Shown here: one piece after another, positions 15,408-23,044 of the stretch
How the letters are laid out: every line of letters starts with the position of its first letter
How positions within the stretch are numbered: the stretch's first letter is position 1
Source of the DNA: Prevotellaceae bacterium UBA2718
GTDB taxonomy: Bacteria > Bacteroidota > Bacteroidia > Bacteroidales > Bacteroidaceae
Reading direction: 5' to 3'
Assembly (NCBI GenBank): GCA_002353975.1
Contig: DEKQ01000133.1
Coordinates: forward strand, 1-29,547
DNA: 29,547 nucleotides
Translations under genes and position numbers: made by a program
The notes under the pieces: generated by a model
Told to the model about the DNA's origin: nothing
What the model saw: only the letters and a program-made list of their open reading frames with translations
Databases searched by the model: none

Positions 15408-15569
15408 ATGGAAGAAAGAAATACGATATTCACGGCTAAACCTGGAAGTTTCGCTAAATCTATTCGCGCCTACATGGAATACAAAAAAACTTGGAGGATG
15501 AGAATGGAAGAGAAGCTCCTAAGGATGGAGGAGGAAATAAAGCGTGCCAAAGCCGATGTAATATATTAA
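15408..15569 (+). CDS. Small charged hypothetical protein (53 aa)
   Basis: ATG at 15408, TAA at 15567-15569. The sequence begins MEERNTIFTAKPGSFAKSIR and then becomes a highly charged, probably helical segment (MRMEEKLLRMEEEIKRAKAD). It has no signal peptide or membrane segment, so it is cytoplasmic. A consensus promoter stands 28 nt upstream and the next gene starts 12 nt downstream, so the two form an operon inside the putative invertible segment. Its function is not recognised. Size, charge and pairing with a larger protein are compatible with an antitoxin, an accessory DNA-binding factor or a recombination directionality factor, but nothing in the sequence decides this. Confidence 0.7.
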   Translation: MEERNTIFTAKPGSFAKSIRAYMEYKKTWRMRMEEKLLRMEEEIKRAKADVIY

Positions 15570-15581
15570 GGTGTAGAGAGG

Positions 15582-16079
15582 ATGAAGGATTTAGATTTAG
15601 AACGCCTATTCCTTGAGTGTCCTTACACTGTTATGAAGGATGGTGATAACTATACCTTCAAGACCGATTATGACCTTGTCTTTATTATCGATTTTAAGGA
15701 AGAATTTTCATTTGAGCCTATTCCTGCATATTGGTTTGATTTGACAAATTTTACCCACAAGGCATCACCAAATGATGATAAAGTGCGTGAGACTGTCATA
15801 CGTGTTATAATGGAATTCTTTCGTCAGAATCCTGATATAATGCTGTATATGTGTGACAGTGCCAACAATCAGCAGGCTCAGAGAAACAGACTTTTTCTGC
15901 GATGGTTTTCAAAAGCGAAACAGAGTGAACGTTTTTTCTTTAAAACTGCAATGGTTAAAGACGAGGACATGGAGAATTTTGTTGCTATAATAGTTCCGAA
16001 AGAACACCCTTACTTGGAAGATATAGTTTCGCGTTTTGACTCCGAGATTATGTTGTTCAAAAATAATAAGCCACAGTGA
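15582..16079 (+). CDS. Hypothetical cytoplasmic protein, possibly DUF6169-like (165 aa)
   Basis: 165 aa with no signal peptide or membrane helix. The N-terminal half, with YTFKTDYDLVFIIDF, looks like a small alpha/beta domain. It is followed by a helical part (VRETVIRVIMEFFRQNPDIM) and CDSANNQQAQRNRLFLRWFS. I recall similar proteins in Bacteroidota annotated DUF6169, but from memory only. It follows the 53-aa ORF by 12 nt and would flip with the recombinase. Only 81 nt separate its stop from the -7 box facing gene B, and no terminator was seen there, so its transcript may run into B. A role in regulating inversion or surface-protein expression is a guess from location. Confidence 0.75.
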   Translation: MKDLDLERLFLECPYTVMKDGDNYTFKTDYDLVFIIDFKEEFSFEPIPAYWFDLTNFTHKASPNDDKVRETVIRVIMEFFRQNPDIMLYMCDSANNQQAQRNRLFLRWFSKAKQSERFFFKTAMVKDEDMENFVAIIVPKEHPYLEDIVSRFDSEIMLFKNNKPQ

Positions 16080-16160
16080 ATCGATAGCAAACTTTCCTTT
16101 CCCAATTCATAAAAAATATTAAAAAAGTTTATTCTTAACCTTGTTTTCCCGCTTTTTCTG

Positions 16161-16168
16161 TAACTTTG
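16161..16168 (+). promoter_or_regulatory. Outward -7 promoter element facing gene B
   Basis: TAACTTTG followed by CATCTG, a clear -7 consensus, ends 11 nt before the crossover site. The upstream box is poor: only TTG at 16141-16143, 17 nt away. It lies just inside the putative invertible segment. The equivalent position before gene A has TAACAAAA, which is not a promoter element. Confidence 0.6.
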
Positions 16169-16179
16169 CATCTGTATAT

Positions 16180-16200
16180 CATAGTTGCCCGCCAACTGTG
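16180..16200 (+). other. Putative recombination (crossover) site, right copy
   Basis: Identical over 21 nt, in inverse orientation, to 14314-14334, with half-sites AGTTG and CAACT around CCCGC. It lies in the 5' leader of gene B between the -7 box and the ATG, so recombination here keeps the downstream leader and coding region intact. Confidence 0.65.
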
Positions 16201-16257
16201 TAAACTGAATTTTACCTTATTTATTTTATCTATAAACTAACAAAAAACAAAACAATT

Positions 16258-19038
16258 ATGAAAAAACGTTTACTATTTGCCTTTATGGCATTGTGCGTTG
16301 CTGTTTCAGGTTTTGCCCTTACTAACGGGGAGTATGTCTATACTCCTCAGGGTCGCTTCCAGATTACGAGCGATCTCAAGGCCTACAGCAACTTTACGGA
16401 TCTCACTGGCTGGGAAGTTGTCACAGCTGCTGAAGGTAAGACCATCAATGACAACTTCACCATTGATGCCAACGGCCCCGTTGCCGGTATGAACTGCGCA
16501 GTTAGCCTTGACGCAACTGCCGGTGAGGGTATGTACTTCAAATTCACGCCGACAGATGCAGGTGCCACTTATGTGGTAAGCTACAAGATGAAGGGTGCTG
16601 CCACAGTGACCACTCGTGTAAAGGCAGGCAGCAAAATCTCTACTGCCAATGTTGTGAAGGTAGAAGGCAACACTGACGGTGTCTATGCTGGTACAAATGA
16701 CGTACTGCTCTGCAACACTGCCGAAGAGCTGACAGACGATTGGCAGACTTTCAACTATGCCATCGTGGGTGACGGTACAGCCCGTACTTACTTCATCTCT
16801 TTTGTTGGAATGCAGACCAACATCTACATTGCTGACCTTCAGATTGCTGAGGCTCTGCAGGTAGCAGACCTTCGCAAACGCGATGCAGCCGTAGAGAAGA
16901 TCAATGTCTATAAGAATGCATACGCATGGCCTGAGGATGTACTCGCAGAGTATGGCATCAACGACGCTCTTGAAACTCTCAATGCTATCGGTGACCAGAG
17001 CGCACAGTCAGAACTGGATGACGCTTTGGTGACAGCCAACGAGACACTGACCGAGTTCCTGAACTCCAACATGGACGACTATCTGGCAGGCAACAATATG
17101 AACTATCTCGGTATCAACACAGGTAGTGCACTGGCTGCTCGCAGCAATAAGAAATATGGAGATTGGGATTGCGTTGATCGTGGTGAGTGGGGTAAGGATA
17201 AGTATCCTGACCTGGGTCACTACCAGCAAACAGCAAAATGGGCTAACAACAATCCAGATAACGCAATGGGCGTGACTATGAAGAAAGAACTGACAGCAGG
17301 TTCATACGTCTTTGGTATTATGGCAGGTGCTGCAGTCCGCGAGAATGTTAAGCAGTCATGGGATTATGACGATGCCATGAAAGTAGCTTACGGTGTTGCC
17401 TCTGTTGTCAAGTACGTTGACAATGTAGCAACAGACACAATTGCACAGGTTACAATTGATCCAATTTCATGTCTGGAGAGTGATTTGACTCCTTTCTTTG
17501 TTACTGCAAAGGTGGAGGAAGATGGTATATACGAGTTTGCATTTAAGGCATGGTGTAGAGAAGGATATAAGAACCTGACACTCGGTTCTGCTACATTCGT
17601 TAGAAATGCTTCTATCTGGGGTAAGAATAACAACAAGTACAACCAGAAGCAGCTGAAGTATGAGGCTGACGTTCGTGAGCAGATTACTACCGGTCGCACA
17701 CAGCTTGACGATGCAGCTAAGAACATCGCCAATGCTGAGAAGCCTTGGGGCAAGGCAGAGCTGCAGGCATGCGTTGACACAGTGGCTCCGAAGATTGCTG
17801 TCTACGAGGCTCTGACTCAGGATGACATCATCGCTACCTATCAGGATTACTATGAGAAGACCACTTCTAATGATAACGGTCTGAAGGTATATGAGATATA
17901 TCAGGAGGCTGTGAAGGACATTATTGCAGCTAACCGCAAGTTCAATGCCGTTAACGACACTCTCGCATCTATGCAGACTGCTATCGACGGCGCAGAGAAC
18001 ACAATGGCTATGCGCGTCTATGACGCAGCTACAGGCAAGGACGCTTTGAAAGCTGCTATTGCCAAGGCAAAGGAGACACAGGCAGCTATGAAGGCTGCTC
18101 AGTACAGCGAGGAGAATGCTGCTGCCATCGAAACAGCTAACGCTGAGCTGGCAGACGCAGTTGAGATATTCAAGGCAACCGTTCCTGCATCGGCTGTTAC
18201 TTCTATCGTTGACATCGACTTTGAGCAGACTGCCGTGCAGAATGCAGAGACTCTCCTCTACAGCATCAGCGGTGCTGCTGGTTCAATGGAGTTCAGCAAC
18301 TTTGCAGAGGATGTAAACGACAACTATCCTTTCCAGCAGGGTATGTGGTCAAACGGCGAGCAGCTCTATAAGGGCTACGTACGCGTAGGTAACGGTACAG
18401 GTACCGTAAACTTTGATCCTACCGCCGGTGGTGAGATGGGTACTAACATCCTCCGCGTGAAGTGCGACTTCTATCTGCAGGGTCTGAGCGGCAAGTTCAT
18501 CGGCTTCTTCCTGAAGGCAGCTGCTGCTGATGAGGCTACAGCAGCTCCTAATGTAGCCGGCTTCTATGCTAACTACTATGACAACAAGATTGATGCTGCA
18601 AGCAACCTGCCTATAGACCTGGCCAACCTGAAGTATGGTTCTGGCAGCGGCTATGCCAACAAGGCTCCTCAGGATGCTGAGGGCGCAGAGGGCACCGTTC
18701 TGGCTAAGAACTCATTCGAGGTTATCCTTGACTTCGGCGAGGGTTCAATGTATTGCACCACTACCAGCGACAAGGGTACCTTCACCACAGAGAAGAAGGT
18801 GTTCGACAAGACTGTGCCTGTACAGTTCGTGCTCCAGTCTAACTATATCAACAATGACCGTCGCTGCTGGTTCAAGAACCTGAAGATTGAGAAGATCCAG
18901 GCTGGTCCTGCAGAGCAGTACGTAGGTATCGAGAATGCCAAGGCAGCCGACGCTAAGGAGGCTCCTGTAAAGGTATTCGAGAACGGCCAGATTATCATCA
19001 ATGGTAAGTACAACGCTGCCGGCGCAGTGGTGAAGTAA
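16258..19038 (+). CDS. Secreted multidomain surface protein B (paralogue of A), predicted expressed in this orientation
   Basis: 926 aa. Signal peptide 1-22 (MKKRLLFAFMALCVAVSGFA); N-terminal beta-rich module about 23-197 with QTNIYIADLQIAEALQVADL; helical linker to about 275; second beta module about 276-465; FIVAR-like helical region about 468-650 (KYNQKQLKYEADVREQI, KDALKAAIAKAKETQAAMK); jelly-roll-like domain about 655-885; and a tail ending NGKYNAAGAVVK like type IX sorting signals. It is most likely surface-exposed. Whether it is an adhesin, a glycan binder or a decoy antigen is unknown. Compared with A, the second beta module and the jelly-roll are the diverged parts and include insertions (for example AAAADEATAAPN). 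A -7 box lies 90 nt upstream of the ATG, across the crossover site. Confidence 0.85.
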   Translation: MKKRLLFAFMALCVAVSGFALTNGEYVYTPQGRFQITSDLKAYSNFTDLTGWEVVTAAEGKTINDNFTIDANGPVAGMNCAVSLDATAGEGMYFKFTPTDAGATYVVSYKMKGAATVTTRVKAGSKISTANVVKVEGNTDGVYAGTNDVLLCNTAEELTDDWQTFNYAIVGDGTARTYFISFVGMQTNIYIADLQIAEALQVADLRKRDAAVEKINVYKNAYAWPEDVLAEYGINDALETLNAIGDQSAQSELDDALVTANETLTEFLNSNMDDYLAGNNMNYLGINTGSALAARSNKKYGDWDCVDRGEWGKDKYPDLGHYQQTAKWANNNPDNAMGVTMKKELTAGSYVFGIMAGAAVRENVKQSWDYDDAMKVAYGVASVVKYVDNVATDTIAQVTIDPISCLESDLTPFFVTAKVEEDGIYEFAFKAWCREGYKNLTLGSATFVRNASIWGKNNNKYNQKQLKYEADVREQITTGRTQLDDAAKNIANAEKPWGKAELQACVDTVAPKIAVYEALTQDDIIATYQDYYEKTTSNDNGLKVYEIYQEAVKDIIAANRKFNAVNDTLASMQTAIDGAENTMAMRVYDAATGKDALKAAIAKAKETQAAMKAAQYSEENAAAIETANAELADAVEIFKATVPASAVTSIVDIDFEQTAVQNAETLLYSISGAAGSMEFSNFAEDVNDNYPFQQGMWSNGEQLYKGYVRVGNGTGTVNFDPTAGGEMGTNILRVKCDFYLQGLSGKFIGFFLKAAAADEATAAPNVAGFYANYYDNKIDAASNLPIDLANLKYGSGSGYANKAPQDAEGAEGTVLAKNSFEVILDFGEGSMYCTTTSDKGTFTTEKKVFDKTVPVQFVLQSNYINNDRRCWFKNLKIEKIQAGPAEQYVGIENAKAADAKEAPVKVFENGQIIINGKYNAAGAVVK

Positions 19039-19040
19039 GA

Positions 19041-19090
19041 AACCTCTCCCCAGCCCTCCCCCAAGAACCTCTCCCCAGCCCTCCCCCAAG
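19041..19090 (+). repeat. Two tandem 25-bp GC-rich repeats after gene B
   Basis: Two identical copies of a 25-mer (AACCTCTCCCCAGCCCTCCC then CCAAG) are followed by GGGGAGGG, giving a CTCCCCCAAGGGGAG palindrome. Gene A has the matching tract with only one copy. Confidence 0.85.
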
Positions 19091-19148
19091 GGGAGGGAGA
19101 TGAGAATGGTGAAGGGAGTAATGGGAAAGGGAATATAAATAACAATAG

Positions 19149-19187
19149 AAATCCCCCGTAAGGTGTTGAGCCTTGCGGGGGATTTTT
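19149..19187 (+). terminator. Terminator after gene B
   Basis: The stem is AAATCCCCCGTAAGG / CCTTGCGGGGGATTT with a 7-nt loop and a T run at 19183-19187. It is the inverted counterpart of the hairpin after gene A. Confidence 0.85.
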
Positions 19188-19198
19188 GTATCGGTTTG

Positions 19199-19230
19199 TT
19201 TGGTGGTATGAGAAAATGTTTGTAACTTTG
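19199..19230 (+). promoter_or_regulatory. Promoter for the small membrane-protein genes
   Basis: TTTG (19199-19202), exactly 20 nt, then TAACTTTG (19223-19230). This is a full match to the Bacteroidota consensus, 12 nt after the gene B terminator. Confidence 0.75.
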
Positions 19231-19297
19231 CACAAACAAAATACGCATAATGGCATGAAACAGGAAAATAAAAATAGACAGCAATACAAAGAGGGAA

Positions 19298-19486
19298 TTG
19301 TATGACAAGTTCAGTGATTACACTTTAGACTTGTCGAAATTGGTTTTTGGAGGAGTTATACTTGCAGGCATTATGGGGCTAAGCGTAAATCCCAATATCC
19401 TGTTTGGGCTCGGAACTGTTTCGGTAATAATCTTGACCATATTAGGCTTTACATTTATAGTGTTAAAACATAATAGCAGGAGGTAA
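19298..19486 (+). CDS. Small two-helix membrane protein (62 aa), TTG start or 5' frameshift
   Basis: The translation from TTG at 19298 starts MYDKFSDYTLDLSKL and has two hydrophobic helices (about 15-33 and 35-56) ending in a basic tail HNSRR. It is probably an inner-membrane protein of unknown function. The start is odd. The promoter puts the transcript start near 19237, and an ATG at 19255 opens MKQENKNRQQYKEGIV, which stops at 19305 in another frame. A one-base change near 19295 would fuse the two into a continuous protein of about 77 aa. Either TTG is the true start or the gene has suffered a frameshift. It is followed by the 39-aa ORF five bases later, probably in one transcript. Confidence 0.6.
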   Translation: MYDKFSDYTLDLSKLVFGGVILAGIMGLSVNPNILFGLGTVSVIILTILGFTFIVLKHNSRR

Positions 19487-19491
19487 GAATA

Positions 19492-19611
19492 ATGGGACTG
19501 ATTTATTTTATTTCTTTTTTTACTGTAATAGCAGCCGCCATTCTCGTATGGGCGATGATACAGTTGTGGCATTCGTCCAATGCTAATTCTGGAAACGAAC
19601 TGTCAGCATAA
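19492..19611 (+). CDS. Tiny single-pass membrane protein (39 aa)
   Basis: ATG at 19492, TAA at 19609-19611; starts MGLIYFISFFTVIAAAILVW. One membrane helix (about 3-22) is followed by a short polar tail. AGGAGG at 19478-19483 gives an unusually good ribosome-binding site for this phylum. It lies 5 nt after the 62-aa membrane protein gene, so the two are probably translated from one message. Its function is unknown; the pairing suggests a small membrane complex. Confidence 0.55.
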   Translation: MGLIYFISFFTVIAAAILVWAMIQLWHSSNANSGNELSA

Positions 19612-19687
19612 ACCATATCCTTGTCCTATTTTTCCGTAAGACATGGAGGTAAATGCCCTTTGCAATTGCCTTGTTTTCAGGGCGTTG

Positions 19688-19775
19688 TAATAGTAGGTCT
19701 TTTACCCTCTGATAGTAGGTCTTTTACAGTGTAATAGTAGGTCTTTTAGAAGGTAATAGCAGGTCTTTTACAAGG
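19688..19775 (+). repeat. Four 22-bp tandem repeats (TAATAGTAGGTCTTTTAC family)
   Basis: Units start at 19688, 19710, 19732 and 19754, with a truncated fifth (TAATAGTTGCTCC) at 19776. The first 18 nt are nearly constant; the last 4 vary. The ends GTAA/TTAC make each unit weakly symmetric. The rest of 19612-20121 is AT-rich with no convincing gene. A GTCGG...CCGAC-like fold around 19788-19815 is possible but weak. Confidence 0.85.
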
Positions 19776-19958
19776 TAATAGTTGCTCCGTCGGAAAACAA
19801 TGCTTTTTCGGCGGTTTTTTGCGGAAAAATAGAACAATCGCCATTGTGGGCCAATTTATTCTCAAAAAATAAATGACTTATACATGCTATTAGATTTTAT
19901 GAGGTTGCCAAAGGTTTAATCCAATTTCTTCAAATTTTGAAATTATTTTGTTAAATTG

Positions 19959-19989
19959 TTGCAAGTTTCATAAATTTTTTGTTATTTTG
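19959..19989 (+). promoter_or_regulatory. Candidate promoter of the fasciclin-SusC-SusD operon
   Basis: TTG (19959-19961), 20 nt, then TTATTTTG (19982-19989) is one base off the TAnnTTTG consensus. It would give a leader of about 125 nt before the ATG at 20122, including a GTGCGTAC-rich stretch and an AT run (TATTATATATATAG). Confidence 0.45.
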
Positions 19990-20121
19990 CAGATTGATGT
20001 ATAGTGTACGGATGTGAGGCGACACATCATAGTGTGTACTCTCGCGCGTGCGTACCTTTATATTATATATATAGCCTACTACTAACATACGCAAAATACT
20101 AAATAAACTAATTAATCATTT

Positions 20122-23004
20122 ATGAAAAAACTCTTTTTGTATGCATCCGTACTGTGCATGGGGCTCGTATCCTGCTCTAAGGATTACATCGTGCCGCAGG
20201 AGGGTGGTGAATTGCCATCATGGCTTGGCGAGAGTATCTACAAAGAGCTGAAGCAACCCACGCAGTTGGAGGGTACGTTTGAGACGTACTGTCGTCTTAT
20301 CGACGACCTGGACTATGCGGAGGTGCTTGGCAAGACTGGTAGTAAGACTATCTTCCCAGCCAATGATGAAGCCTTCGCAGAGTTCTTCGAAGGTGGTAAC
20401 AACAAGTTCGGAGTCAGCAGCTATGATGAGCTGACCCACTCGCAGAAGGCAGAGCTGCTGTTCTCGACGATGATTGACAATGCTATCCTTGTCGGTTCGC
20501 TGTCAAATCAGCAGAACAGTCTCGGCGAAGTGCTGCAGGGTCAGCTGGTGAAGCATCCTACCAACATGCGTCTCACCTACAGCGTGACTCCATGGTATTC
20601 TCAGAACATGCCGGCCAACAACAAGTACTTCAACCGCTTTAAGACCGCCGGTCGCGGCTCCATGCTGGCAGTGTTTGACAACACCGTGGCACCTATGGTA
20701 CACTTCACCGGCGAGTACATGCTGAACAACAACATGACCGTTACGGGTGACGACAGTGACTTCAAGGTGCTCACCGGCAGTGACTACGTTGACGGCGACG
20801 CATACGTCTTTGACCGTAAGGTGATTAAGGCTGACGTGGTGTGTCAGAACGGTTATATCCATCAGCTTGACAAGGTGCTCGTAAATCCCGGCAACATGGC
20901 ACAGGTGCTGCGCAGCAACGACGACACACAGTACATCTCCCGTATTCTGGACTACTACTGTTTCCCTGACCCCGACATGACATTGACGGATCAGTATCGT
21001 GCCGATGCCTCTGTCCTGGGACAGGATACAGTGTTCGCCATCCGCTACCTGAGCAAGAACTCACAGCGTGCAAAGCTCTCTCAGCCTTCTCGCGGCGTCA
21101 CCGTAGCTGACAACCAGCTGCTGGACTTTGACCCGGGATGGAACTACTACAATCCTACGCTGAAGGGCGGCTCTTCAAGCGACGACGCAGAGATAGCTGC
21201 ATTCCTGGCTCCAAGCGACGATGCAGTGGAGGATTACTTCCTCAACGAGGCAGCATACATACTGAAGAACCTCGGTGCTCCAAACCTGCCAATCACTGCT
21301 GACAACCTCAATACTCACCTTGACTCAGTATATAACAACGACCCGTCAATCTTCGCAAGCATTCTGAACAATGTGATGAAGCCTTATCTGACCAAGACGG
21401 TGCCAAGCACCTTCTCTACGGTGCAGAACGATGCCTTCGAGTTCCTTGACGTGACAAAGGACGACATCGTAAGGACCGCTGACGGATATGACGTGACGAT
21501 AGCCAACAATGGTGTCATCTATAAGATGAACAAGCTCTTTGGTCCTAAGCTGTATAACTCTGTCCTCGGCCCTGCCTCTGTATATAAGGACATGCGCACG
21601 ATGGGTGAGATGCTCAACGACCACCAGACCACAGCCGGTGAGGGCTCTAAGCTGGGTGCTGATATGTACTACTACCTGCTCTCAATGAAGGCCCGCTACG
21701 GACTCTTTGTTCCTACGGATAATGAGAACCAGTTTATCATCATCGATCCTACATCAGTGAAGGACACAGACGGTAAGCTGAAGGGTCTGCGCTTCAAGTT
21801 TAATCCGAATGCCGACGGTTCTTTCCACGTTTTGGTAAAGAAGTATATCTACAACGGCGGCCCATACAATCAGCTCAGCTCTTATATTGAAACTGCCGGT
21901 GCCCGTGACATTAACATCGAGACCGGTATGTTCAACACCCAGATCAAGGACTTCCTGGATTACTGCACCATCGTGCTTGCCGACTCTACGGAGACTGGTA
22001 AGGGCAGCCCTAAGTATGGCCTCTATGGCAACAGGTACTATAAGACCAAGCAGGGCGGTGCCATCATGGTAGTCGATAACAAGGTTGCCGGCGGTCCGCA
22101 GATCAGCGACCCGTCACAGTGGAGCACCATCACCGAGGTATTCGATGAGAACAGTGCTGACGCAAAGATAGAGAACGGTACCGTATATCGTCTGAACTAT
22201 CCTATGCAGCCGACTATCACCAGTGTATATCAGACACTTGAGGACAAGAGGTTTGACTTCTATGATGAGAATGCCGACTATGACGTTAACCCGCCACAGT
22301 ATGACCACTTCCTCAACTTCTGCCTTGGCTTCAACAATGAGGACCTGTACTCCTTTGCCGGTATCCTGACCGGTGAGAAGGGCGAGAACATTGCCGCCAA
22401 GCTGAAGCCGTATCGTGTGATAGACGATAATGATAACTGGGGTATGCTCAGCGCATACAACTATACCATCTATGCTCCTACCTATGAGGCAATGGTAACA
22501 GCACAGAGAGACATGGGTCTTCCTACATGGAAGAACGTGCTGGCTGCAATGAATGACTGGCAGAGCGCAGGCTTCAGCAGCGAGGACGACGCAAAGAAAT
22601 ACGTGAAGGAATGCCTTGACAAAATGGCACGCTTCGTACGTTATCACACCCAGAACAGCTCTCTCTTTGCTGACAGATACTTTAAGAACTACGACCCGGA
22701 GACGGGTTTGACAACTCCGGAACCTGCTTATTCTACTTTCTGCTCTAACTCCATCGGTATCGCACAGACACTGTTGGTATCAGGCGGTGACAACAAGCTG
22801 ATAGTAAAGGACGCATCGGGCACCACGGTGACCATCAACGCTTCTTCGGCAAACGCCAACCTCATTGCGCGTGACATCACAGTGACCGAGAAGACTGAAA
22901 CAAAGTATGGCTATGGCAAATACAACGCCATCGAGAAGTCTTCCTATGTTACCATTCACGGCATTGACAAGCCTCTCTGCTATAACAGCAACAGGAAGTA
23001 TTAA
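20122..23004 (+). CDS. Surface lipoprotein with about four fasciclin (FAS1)-like domains
   Basis: 960 aa. The lipoprotein signal has lipobox LVSC (Cys18) followed by SKD, an acidic tail compatible with Bacteroidota surface-lipoprotein export. FAS1-like repeats are suggested by FAPNDEAF-type motifs (first copy IFPANDEAFAEFF near 77) and by recurring domain ends GYIHQLDKVL (about 243), GVIYKMNKLF (about 463), GTVYRLNYPM (about 686) and a last one near the C-terminus. FAS1 domains usually mediate protein or glycan contact. It is the first gene of a likely operon, with susC starting 40 nt after its stop. A second FAS1-like lipoprotein follows susD, so these are probably accessory binding lipoproteins of one uptake complex. 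The domain count is an estimate from spacing. Confidence 0.82.
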   Translation: MKKLFLYASVLCMGLVSCSKDYIVPQEGGELPSWLGESIYKELKQPTQLEGTFETYCRLIDDLDYAEVLGKTGSKTIFPANDEAFAEFFEGGNNKFGVSSYDELTHSQKAELLFSTMIDNAILVGSLSNQQNSLGEVLQGQLVKHPTNMRLTYSVTPWYSQNMPANNKYFNRFKTAGRGSMLAVFDNTVAPMVHFTGEYMLNNNMTVTGDDSDFKVLTGSDYVDGDAYVFDRKVIKADVVCQNGYIHQLDKVLVNPGNMAQVLRSNDDTQYISRILDYYCFPDPDMTLTDQYRADASVLGQDTVFAIRYLSKNSQRAKLSQPSRGVTVADNQLLDFDPGWNYYNPTLKGGSSSDDAEIAAFLAPSDDAVEDYFLNEAAYILKNLGAPNLPITADNLNTHLDSVYNNDPSIFASILNNVMKPYLTKTVPSTFSTVQNDAFEFLDVTKDDIVRTADGYDVTIANNGVIYKMNKLFGPKLYNSVLGPASVYKDMRTMGEMLNDHQTTAGEGSKLGADMYYYLLSMKARYGLFVPTDNENQFIIIDPTSVKDTDGKLKGLRFKFNPNADGSFHVLVKKYIYNGGPYNQLSSYIETAGARDINIETGMFNTQIKDFLDYCTIVLADSTETGKGSPKYGLYGNRYYKTKQGGAIMVVDNKVAGGPQISDPSQWSTITEVFDENSADAKIENGTVYRLNYPMQPTITSVYQTLEDKRFDFYDENADYDVNPPQYDHFLNFCLGFNNEDLYSFAGILTGEKGENIAAKLKPYRVIDDNDNWGMLSAYNYTIYAPTYEAMVTAQRDMGLPTWKNVLAAMNDWQSAGFSSEDDAKKYVKECLDKMARFVRYHTQNSSLFADRYFKNYDPETGLTTPEPAYSTFCSNSIGIAQTLLVSGGDNKLIVKDASGTTVTINASSANANLIARDITVTEKTETKYGYGKYNAIEKSSYVTIHGIDKPLCYNSNRKY

Positions 23005-23044
23005 GCCCCCTAACAGAGATAAAAACTAAAAGACTAACATAACT

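Larger units (their letters stand above)
14335..16179. mobile_element. Putative invertible DNA segment (1,845 bp) with recombinase and outward promoter
   Basis: The segment is bounded by the two inverted 21-bp sites. It holds a tyrosine recombinase, a 53-aa ORF, a 165-aa hypothetical gene, and one outward-facing -7 box (16161-16168) directed at gene B. The sequences just inside the two boundaries are unrelated to each other (TAGCTAACAAAATGGGGA against AACTTTGCATCTGTATAT), while those outside are nearly identical leaders. Inversion would therefore move the promoter from B to A without altering either coding sequence. Activity is inferred from architecture only. Confidence 0.65.
16180..19187 (+). 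repeat. Right arm of the large imperfect palindrome (gene B, its leader and terminator)
   Basis: This is the counterpart of 11379-14334: same site, 78-nt leader, homologous coding region, CTCCCC-rich tract and terminator in the same order but on the other strand. The leader and roughly the first 150 coding bases differ at only a handful of positions. Divergence rises in the middle and 3' third of the coding region and falls again in the tail. Confidence 0.85.

Noticed and set aside
19688..19775. Possible CRISPR array
   Set aside because: The units are contiguous 22-mers with only four variable bases, so there are no spacers. No cas genes are present.
19990..20121. Riboswitch or structured leader before the fasciclin gene
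   Set aside because: Only a short GC-rich stretch and an AT run are visible. No conserved riboswitch core could be recognised.
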